Source: Apus apus
Lineage: Eukaryota; Chordata; Aves; Apodiformes; Apodidae
Direction of reading: 5' to 3'
DNA length: 64,000 bases
Assembly (NCBI RefSeq): GCF_020740795.1
Contig: NC_067282.1
Coordinates: forward strand, 134,473,132-134,537,131
Below the pieces are notes generated by a model, which worked only from the letters and a program-made list of their open reading frames with translations, ran no database searches and had not been told where the DNA came from. Made by a program: the position numbers and the translations under genes. Below, in pieces: positions 55,901 to 64,000 of the stretch (the first letter of the stretch is position 1; every line of letters starts with the position of its first letter).

Positions 55901-58900
55901 AGCTTTGTTTGGGATCTTGACTTGTAAATGAGATCAACAAGATTTTGAAGTCAGAGTCAGGGTGCTCTTCTTCCAAGTATTGTGCCAATCAGTAATTCCA
56001 CTGAACAAAAAGGGGGAGCAGGACAGTTTGGTTTTGCATGTATTTCCATTTAAAGTTTACTTACAGGTATCTCCCACCCTGTTCTGATATCAAAGTCTGC
56101 TTTGCAATAAATTGGTTACTCCAGACCAAACAGGCTGTAGACACTGCTCAGAGTCTAAGAAGTATGTCTGTCACATCCACCAACAGCAGGCTGAGGCCAG
56201 TTCGGTGTCTGAAGTTGCACCTCAACTTCCTCTCTAGAACACAGACAAACTTCCTGAAATCTAGATGCTGTGTAGATATTTTTTCTAGCCTTCATAGGCA
56301 GAAAAGTCTAATCCAGTCTAAGGGTAATATTCATCCAGTTCAAAAAAACTTTACATAATTTGGGCATACATCTGCAGGGGGCAGGTGCTGCTACACATGA
56401 CTTGGGAATAATTTTAGACAAAACAGTTTCACTGGCATGTGAAGCCATACTCTTCCTATGGCCATTTACTCTTGTTATTTTCCTTAGTTCTCTGGATCAG
56501 CTATAGTAGAATTGTCCTTGTTTGGAAAACATTAAAGAAACCTCTTCCTTTCAACATAAATTTTTTGGTTTTCCATGGTTTTGTATTAAAGGCTCTTCAG
56601 TGTTACAGCTAAAGAATGTTAGGAGTTAGGAGAAAACAGGATGGAAGGGGGCAAGTAAGGGAAGCAGGTGAATGGACCTAGTTGGCAAAATCTAGCTCCC
56701 TATCAATGCAGGACTGTAACCTTAAAAGGTATAAAGTTATTTCCCATTTTAGCATTAAACACTCCCTGCAGAACGCCACTCACTGTCACAAATGGATTAT
56801 TATTCCACAGCCTCTTCTATTCTATTGTCACAAAATATTCTCACTATTTTCCCCCCATTTGCCCTACTATATTAAGCCAAACAGTATTTGGTGTACTGAT
56901 TTATTTTCACATTCTATTCTTAATCAGGTATTATGGCCCAACCAGCTTAGCCCACCAGTTAATTCCTTCAGTTATTTTAGTCTCTTTTTTCTCACATGTC
57001 GTATTTCACATAATGTAATACTTAATATACTGGAGTAGTTCACACCACAAAAATACACCAAGTAAGCACCTTAATGAAATGCTAACAAAAAGACAAATTC
57101 AGAATTAAAGATTAGATTTGCAAATATCCACAAATCTTGCAGAAAGAAATCTGACTACAATTTTCTCACGCTCCCACTCTGTGTGCCACTCGTAAGCAAA
57201 GATGCTGCAGAGGCCCAGTGCTACCTACACACAAGGTTAACACCTCAGCCCAGCTGCCAAGTGTTCAGACACAGTATCCTGCTACTTACCTAACCAAAAT
57301 GTTCTTATGAAAAAGGATATATTACCTGGACTTCTCTGCTTGCAGATTTGAGCAGTCAGATCTTGTACATACTCTGGGAATTGTTTAAAGCAGTCCCCGT
57401 AGGACACGACTTTTATTCCATGCAGCAGCATATCTGCCTGGAGCTTAAAAAAGTGGTCTTCATTTTCCTTAAGCACCAACATATAATGTTCTAAATCCAC
57501 TTTATTCTTTACAGTATAAAGAAAAAGAGCTTGAAATATCTGATCACGCAGAGTCTCTCCGCAGCCCAAAAACAAAAAAGATTTGGTCCGATACAAATTT
57601 TGAAGAACTTCCTGTAGGAAACACAAACACAAAAGCTACACTTACTTCAGTTCTCAAAAGGCCAAGGTAAGAACTTCTAAAATGTGTCAGGCTTGAAAGG
57701 AGAAGCAGAGCAGACACCACTACTGAACTGAATTAAGCATATGTTTTAAGATCAAGGCAAACTGACACTTCATAAGCACTGTTTCTACCCCAAAAAAAGT
57801 ATACTGACAAATCAAAGTTACCATACAAAATAAAGTACATATGTAAATATTTCCAGTAAGGGAAAGAATTACAAAGACAGAATGTTGGGCTCCCATCAGG
57901 TCATTCTGTAAATAAGGAAAATTAGTATTCTCGACCCAATGATTGCCTTCAAAATACCCAAGATAAAACATTAAGTCCAGGATCCAGAGCTGGTAGCATC
58001 TTAAGCCCCCTAAAAAATGAATCCAAGCAATCAGATGGTGATGGACCCTTGTTCTGGTGTCTGGTATTTTGGGGCTACTGTTCTTTCATGAGATAAATAC
58101 AAAATATATAAAACTATGACATACAGCCCAGGGATCCAACAGCACTGCCCTTCTTCTGAGTGCCAATTATTTCATTTGTACGAGCTGACAAAACCCTACC
58201 CTTAGGTAGTGGGGTACGCAGTGATTACAATAAAATAGTTTGGCAAAACATGGGAAAAATGTTAAAGGGCACAAACCATGACTTCAGGATCTTGAGTCAC
58301 ATCTTTATATCCCGAGGGATCTAGCACCATTCCACAGGGATCTGTATATAAGCCATGAATATGAAGGACTCCATGTTTGATATGACCCCTTGCCCACTGA
58401 AGAACCTAAAAGAAATCATGCAAGTTACATTATTTTGTTACACTATAATATACTACAATAACCAAGATTCTGCAAAAATAAGACAGCTACCCTAATCCTA
58501 AAAACCACTTAAAGCAGAAGCAACCTCTTTTGTACTTTTCTGCAGCAAGAGATAATTTTAATTACTTATTGCACAGCTTGCTTTAAATTATAACAAAGAG
58601 GTGATTGCTGATACTGAAAATCTCTCTTTTTGGTCTAAACAAGCATTCAGCTAACAAGGCAGTTCTAGCAATGCTGACAGAAAAGGTAAGCAAAATCATA
58701 TTTGTGATGATAACAATTACGTCACCTAAGTTAAATAAGTCTGTGGGTTTTTTTCCCAAGGAGTGTGGGGTAATTGGTTAATAAATGCCACTGAAATTCT
58801 CTTTAGTAACCATTACCAGATTATTCAGAATAAAGACACATAAAACAGATGTCTGTACAACAGCTGTTAGCATATAGACATGCTTTGCCAAGTAAGAAGT

Positions 58901-61583
58901 TTTAGCCTCGACACTGTTTAAACAGGAAAACATCTTTCATTGAAGCTTACAAGATGCCTTCTCTTACAATAAGTCTAGAAATGTTACTACTCTCATCATA
59001 CCTTATCCTTATCTTTCAAGTCTAGAGATTCCATAGGTTTACCCTGTTGGTGACCAAAGAGTTCAAGTAAATTATCATAGTTTGTAGTAAGAACCATTGT
59101 GCCTCTCTCCATAAGTCTCAGGATCGACTGCAGAATGATGGGATTCTGAATGTGTTGCTCTAAATTATCAAACACCTCCATTAAGCAATCCTGGAAGAAG
59201 TTGGGCTTTGTATCCCCAGTGCGCTGGAGAAAGAAAAAGATGAACAGCTTGTTAAAATCATATGCACCATTATTAATTGCCTCCAAGAGAAAACCCTCCT
59301 CACTTGCCTACTTAATGCCAAAGCATTTCTCTAAAAGAGCACTTGCATAGTATACCAAGCATAAAGGTCTGAATGTACCAAACCATCAAGAACAATCTCA
59401 TATTATTCAGGTGCTCTTGCCTCCACTTAACGCAGCTCAAAATAATAGTCTGGTCTTCCCAAGGAAGCTTGTACTACAGGCACAATAAAACAAAACTATT
59501 TTGCTACAGTTGAAACCTCACTCATCATTTCTAAACAAACCTGAAAGCACACTTTCCTAAAAGCACAGGCTGCATTTGCCCAAAGTACCTCCTGAGACTG
59601 ACAGGAATGTGTAACAATTTTTTTAAATATACAGGCTTCCTATTCGATTAATTGTATTGCACACAGAACAAACGTCTGTTCCTAAGCCAAATATAGTTAC
59701 TGGCCCAACTGCATGTAAAAGTTAAGTGTACTGAAATGAACATTCCCTGGATTCAGAGCCTGCAATCACTGTCTGATCTAAGGCTATCAGCAAGGTCAAG
59801 CTCTACCTGTGTCTTCTACCTGCATGTCTAGTTTTAGCCAGCAGAGCTATAAATTCCTCTTTCAGTTACAAGAAACATTATGGTCAATATTTAATAGTCA
59901 GGACTCTAGCTTGCCTTCATTATCATGAAAATTTACACTAAAAACCAAGGATTTTTTACCCTCTCCAAAATGTGCAGTGCACTATATGATTTCCATTAAA
60001 AATTCAGTTTCTCCCAGAAAAATGTATTGTCTTAGAAAGCTGAAAAGAATCTGGTAACAAGAGTGTATCATAATTTTAGAAATCAGTTTAAGTTATAAAC
60101 ATACTCACTGGTGACATTTTCCTGATGAGATCATGTGCCACCACAAGCAGGTCTCTATCTTTGATTACTTTTTTACGGAATTCAGCAACATCTCCCGGAT
60201 GAAGAACTTCCAGCTGTTCAGCTGCTTCAATCACAGCCTCGATGCAGCTTCTCCAAGAGCACAGAGCTGGGATTCCTGGTGCTACTGCAGCACTTACCCC
60301 AGTTCCAATTACAAGAAGAAGGTCCTGAGGCTGCTTTCTTATAAGACTTTTTAAGAACTTCCTTTTAAACAGAAAACAAAAATCTTCATTCCTTACAGTG
60401 CATTTTCTAGCTTGTCTGAAGATGTCACAACTGACTCAAAGTCCACGTGACCTATTAACCCGTGTGCAAAAATACTAACCAACAAAAAAGGAACCAAGTT
60501 CTCCATTTCCATGCAGAAGAATAGTAGCAGCAGCAGTTCACAGCCTTCCCCAAACTGACATTATACTTTGTTTTTGTCATTTTAGACAAAATTAATTTAA
60601 GCCAAAAAACAGCAACAACTTCAAATCACTACTGTCTTTGAGATCCAAACTGAAAATTACCAGTTTTCAGTCCCCTGGGTTAGCCAAACACCATTTCAAA
60701 CCATTTTTTTTTTAAAAAGGTAGTGAAAAGACTACCCAAGGACTTCATACTTGTCTGATAGAAAGCAAGTAGAACTATTTCAAAAGGACAAGTCACGGTA
60801 TTCCAAAGGAACACATTTTTGTTTTCCTGGGAAAAAGCAGTATCTTTTATTCTCACTTTAGGATACATGGACATTAAGAACAGTCATGCTTGCTCAGATC
60901 AAGGGTTTGTCTCATTCACTACTCAGATGTTACTCACCACAGATTACTCTCAAAGATGTATTTAGTCCTATGTCAGGATTCACTGTGCACCACTTTCATG
61001 ATTACTTTGCAAAGAAGTGAAAACTCATTTAAACCACACAGTGAAATCACTGTATACAAACAAGGATTTCAGTAATATAAAACCTTAGAATTCCCTTGAC
61101 TAGAGATGAACTCCCTCTACAGATTTTTAATTCCTGGTGTCTGGTAATACGGATGTTTAACATTTCTTACTTCACAGTCACCTGAAACTATATAGATAAA
61201 ATTACCATGTTGAACTTGAAATAGCCTAGGGCAAAGCAATTAATAAACACATAAATAAGGTCGTTAGCTAGCCTAGAAATAATATGTTGCTAATAATCCC
61301 CATGCCTTCCTGCTACATTCAGCACAAACTGTTTCCTCTCAGCAAGTGCATTATTTATTCCTCACTAACACCTTAAATGAGGATGTACCATTCAGTCAGT
61401 GGTGAAACTAGTTTCTGGGATAATTTCAAGTTTTCAAGCATGATCTTGCTCTCATATGCAAGTTTCAATAATGTATTTCCACTATGTTTACAGATTTTAA
61501 GAGACAGTTTTGTATAACCTCTGCAACACAAGATACCTGGACTTCTGCTCACTTCTCGTTGTCGATTGTTCTGACGAATCCAT
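52839..61583 (-). CDS. FAM118A: FAM118A, SIR2-like domain protein (complete, 7 coding exons)
   Basis: Coding exons in transcript order: 61583-61537, 60361-60109, 59223-59002, 58405-58277, 57611-57326, 53975-53943, 52939-52839. They sum to 1071 nt: 356 aa plus TAA, all GT-AG and in phase. The start [20 protein letters not shown] matches the family N-terminus, and the length is within one residue of the human protein as I recall it. The SIR2-like NAD-binding fold shows as a glycine motif [10 protein letters not shown] (GTGVS at 35-39), TTNYDN with Asn148 and Asp150, and LHIHG with His189/His191. These are the positions expected for SIR2-type NAD binding and catalysis. The C-terminal 45 residues are charged and variable ([13 protein letters not shown]). 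FAM118 proteins are vertebrate relatives of bacterial antiphage SIR2 proteins, reported as NAD-processing and filament-forming; that is family knowledge. FAM118B is the alternative, and synteny with SMC1B favours FAM118A. Confidence 0.95.
53943..53975 (-). CDS. FAM118A: FAM118A coding exon 6, a 33-nt microexon
   Basis: Encodes [11 protein letters not shown]. Acceptor TTTCTCTAG, consensus donor GTAAGT, phase 1 in and out, so skipping would keep frame. A 3.35-kb upstream intron containing a CR1 separates it from exon 5. Confidence 0.88.
54067..55765 (-). mobile_element. CR1 LINE, reverse transcriptase to 3' end
   Basis: Begins on the left with a reversed CR1 3' terminus (CCATAGAATGATTGCTTTGG). 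Minus-strand RT pieces include [20 protein letters not shown] (about 55450) and an altered active site FAYDTKLCG (about 54905) in place of FADDT. The right end stops between the endonuclease and RT regions, i.e. 5'-truncated. It lies in the FAM118A intron between coding exons 5 and 6, sense to that gene. Confidence 0.92.
55766..57325 (-). other. FAM118A intron 5-6, part outside the CR1
   Basis: AT-rich. Open frames of 106-118 codons near 56038-57038 resemble no protein and lack splice support. Nothing else recognised. Confidence 0.5.
57326..57611 (-). CDS. FAM118A: FAM118A coding exon 5
   Basis: 286 nt, [20 protein letters not shown], then [20 protein letters not shown] to ICKQRSP. Acceptor TTTCCTACAG, donor GTAATA. 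Confidence 0.95.
58277..58405 (-). CDS. FAM118A: FAM118A coding exon 4 (HIHG motif)
   Basis: 43 codons, [20 protein letters not shown] to TQDPEVM. Acceptor TTTTAG, donor GTTTGT. Confidence 0.94.
59002..59223 (-). CDS. FAM118A: FAM118A coding exon 3 (TTNYD motif)
   Basis: 74 codons, [20 protein letters not shown], then [17 protein letters not shown]. Acceptor TTTCTCCAG, donor GTATGA. Confidence 0.95.
60109..60361 (-). CDS. FAM118A: FAM118A coding exon 2 (NAD-binding glycine motif)
   Basis: 253 nt, [20 protein letters not shown], then [20 protein letters not shown] to DLIRKMSP. Acceptor TGTTTAAAAG, donor GTGAGT. Confidence 0.95.
61537..61583 (-). CDS. FAM118A: FAM118A coding exon 1
   Basis: 47 coding nt ([15 protein letters not shown] plus two bases of Arg16). 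The exon itself begins at 61592 after acceptor TTACTTAG, so an upstream non-coding exon is required. Donor GTATCT. Confidence 0.92.
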
Positions 61584-61592
61584 CTCTGAGCC

Positions 61593-63590
61593 CTAAGTAA
61601 AATAAAAAGCACAGTAATTCTTAATTATTCTACCTTAAAAAAGGCCAACATTAAAACCAGATGTATTAGTGTTAGGATTTTCTATTTATTCTTATAAACT
61701 ATTTTAAAATCAAGAGTCTGTACATCACATCACAACACACTGACAGAAACAAGACTCACAAAGTATGAGCGTGTAAAGCAGCCACAGCTCCACTTAAGCT
61801 CAGTCAATTGACATTTTGGAAACTGATGGAGAGATGCCTATTCATGCAGCTGAAAAATACTTGCCTAAATTCAAGATGAAATTTATCATCCCCTATAAAA
61901 TGATAATTAATTTCAAGTATGTATTTTTTGAATATTTTTAAAAATAATAATCAGTTGATTCAACCAAGTTGGTGGAAAACAGACTTCTGCAACACATAAT
62001 GATCATGAAAGGTCCTCTGGTAGCCACGTGGCTACTTGACCAGGTCATACAAACATGAAAGACTCACTTTTTCCTCAGGAAATACTTTAAATGAAAACTT
62101 ACTTCTGTATCATCTATATTATGTCTGAAGCATGAGAAGAACTGTATACCGGGAAAATAATTTGGCTACAGTATTGTCACTTTGAAATCCCCAGGTTTCA
62201 TTACTTCTCAGTTTTGTTTTTATAAGGATGTATTTTTTGTGTGGCTTTGAAACAGATCTTAATTTGTGGTTGTGAAGAGCAGTTGTGTAGACCCTAATCC
62301 CTCAAATAAGCATTCTGCCAGACCCTGTGGCTCATAAGGCTACTTGCCAGCAATGAGGTTCACATGCTGGAAGCTAATTTGGAAGAAAGAGGCCTGAGTT
62401 TGGAGATCACTTGACTGGAAAAAAAAAAAAAAAATTCACAAAAAAACGCTGAAGAACAAAATTTTTTAATCCCCCACCCTATGATAGGGGAACATCAGCA
62501 TTTCTGAGACAGACATGCAGACCTCTTCTTCAAATGCCTTTTCAAATGCCTCAGGTGTCTTTTCAAGTGGAAAAAACCTTTCTTCCCTGAACATTCTACA
62601 AAGACGTCACAGTACCATCTGAAGAACGTTAGCTCGTTAAAAATTCAGAACAATAACCTGTGTAGAAAAAAACCTTCAAAATCTAGGGAACGTTTCCTTT
62701 ACATATGGAAAAGATGAGTTCAACAACGCAAAAAAACCCACATGAAGTGCTACTTATTTTCTTTAAAAAAAATAAAAATACTTATTTTATAACCCTATCC
62801 AGTGAAGTATTTAGGAAAGAACAGCCTAAAGCTTTAATAACTACATTAGTAACTTACCTGAATTATTAAAATAAGCATCTCACTATAGGATGCTGCCAGT
62901 ACAAACACTTTAGACCTCATGGTTTCCTTTTATCCCTTGAAGTTGCTTCCTGGAAGCACAAGCTGTGCAAATAAGTGGCAGTGATTATCACCAACCCATT
63001 AACAGCTAAATGGCTGCAGATGATACAGTTTGAATTTCTCCCTGCCTTTGAGTAATTATGACTAGTCTTGAATATTCTCTTGTTAAATGTAATAAGCACT
63101 TCTTCGATGAGCACACCTATAGAAAAACAGGACCTGGGCACCAGCATTCGACACCACTTGCTGACTTTTTAAAAGACACACTGAACGAACCCAAGGCTCA
63201 CGCAGCTGCTGTTCAGTAACCTTTCCTCACAGCAGCCTGAAAATCGGACCCCACTACCACCCGGTCACGCCCGAAAGCGCTTCATGGGAGCCAGGGTTTC
63301 ACTCCAAAGGCAAGGCGGGTCCACCCGAACAAATTCCGATTATCATACTTTCTTCCTGTTCCAGAAAATAAGTTTTAAGGACCTCGCTATGAAAGAAGAG
63401 CTCTGAATCACCGACTGAAACTTCAGCTCAGTGGTCCGACTGACACAAACGACTTTTTCCAGGCGGTTTAACGCTGGAAAACAGTCTGAAATATCCAACA
63501 GCAGGTAACCACCGGGCAAAGGAAAACCTCTTTCCCCACCCCTACCTGCCCCCCCGATTCTCTCTGGGGGGGTAGGGGAAAATAAGCACA
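61593..63590 (-). other. FAM118A 5' intron, no gene recognised
   Basis: AT-rich interval between the start-codon exon and the CpG island. It has an A-run at about 62419-62434 and no recognisable repeat family. Confidence 0.5.
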
Positions 63591-64000
63591 GCAAACCAAC
63601 CCGAGCATGGGGCCGGGCCGGGCAGGGCAGCAGCTCCTGCCGAGTTCAGCTCCCCCTCTCCCGGCGCAGCCCCTGCCGCCTCCAGCCCGGCCCTGCCCTC
63701 CGCACCTGCGAGCCAGGACCTGCCGCCCTCCCGGCCCGGCCTGCCCCGCACGGCGAGCGGCCCTGCCCGGCCGGGAACCGCAGCCCTTCCCACCCACCCA
63801 CCTGCCGAGCGGAGGAGCCCTGCGGCCGCAGCCCCCGCCCCGCCGGGCCCGTCCTTGTCGCCGCGGGGGAGATGGGGGAGATGGCGGAGCAGAGCGGGGC
63901 AGCGGCCGCCCCGTCCCGTCCCGTCCCGCCGGGCCGTCACCTCAGGGAGCGGCCCCGCCCCGGGCTCCCCCGCGACCACCGGCCGCGTCCCCTTCCACCA
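63590..64000 (-). promoter_or_regulatory. CpG-island promoter of FAM118A, with probable non-coding first exon
   Basis: Composition switches to very GC- and CpG-rich at the right edge. A consensus-like minus-strand donor CAG|GTGGGT occurs with its last exon base at 63802, a reasonable end for the non-coding first exon demanded by the acceptor at 61592. A GATGGCGG core (YY1-like) at 63880-63887 and a (CCGTC)3 run at 63911-63925 are also visible. The transcription start cannot be placed from sequence. Confidence 0.65.

Noticed and set aside
56038-57038. Three overlapping 106-118-codon plus-strand open frames
   Set aside because: They overlap each other in different frames, lie in a FAM118A intron, and have compositions typical of AT-rich non-coding DNA.

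Overview
The window is vertebrate nuclear DNA and very probably from a bird. Genes are split into small exons with GT-AG introns, there are two CpG islands, and nearly all recognisable interspersed repeats are CR1 LINE fragments, the dominant avian (also turtle and crocodile) retrotransposon. The compact introns favour a bird. No prokaryotic, CRISPR, tRNA or rRNA feature was seen.

Three protein-coding genes are present and can be assembled completely by hand, every join keeping frame. (1) RIBC2 is on the minus strand: 7 coding exons between 14165 and 1119, 379 aa, a RIB43A-family coiled-coil protein of the ciliary/flagellar doublet microtubule. (2) SMC1B is on the plus strand: 25 coding exons from 14488 to 49389, 1237 aa, the meiosis-specific SMC1-beta subunit of cohesin. 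(3) FAM118A is on the minus strand: 7 coding exons between 61583 and 52839, 356 aa, a SIR2-like-fold protein. The order RIBC2 / SMC1B / FAM118A is the one I recall around human 22q13.31.

RIBC2 and SMC1B are head to head: 322 bp separate their start codons, inside one CpG island (about 13650-14900). That shared promoter holds a consensus RFX X-box (14285-14298) and a (CCG)9 run. The X-box fits the ciliary role of RIBC2 and may also reach the meiotic gene. SMC1B and FAM118A converge. The 3.4 kb between their stop codons holds a striking 40-bp-arm hairpin (51471-51560) that no gene explains. FAM118A starts from a second CpG island at the right edge (about 63590-64000).

Introns and spacers carry several CR1 copies: long ones at 27018-28765, 41505-43930 and 54067-55765 (all minus), shorter ones at 2310-2911 and 22045-22480 (plus), a 3'-tail scrap at 29207-29270, and two short plus-strand copies at 12155-12308 and 33012-33148 in which endonuclease sequence is joined directly to the 3' tail. 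Remaining introns are AT-rich with simple-sequence tracts and no gene I can support, apart from an unidentified protein-like, frame-broken stretch in SMC1B intron 9.
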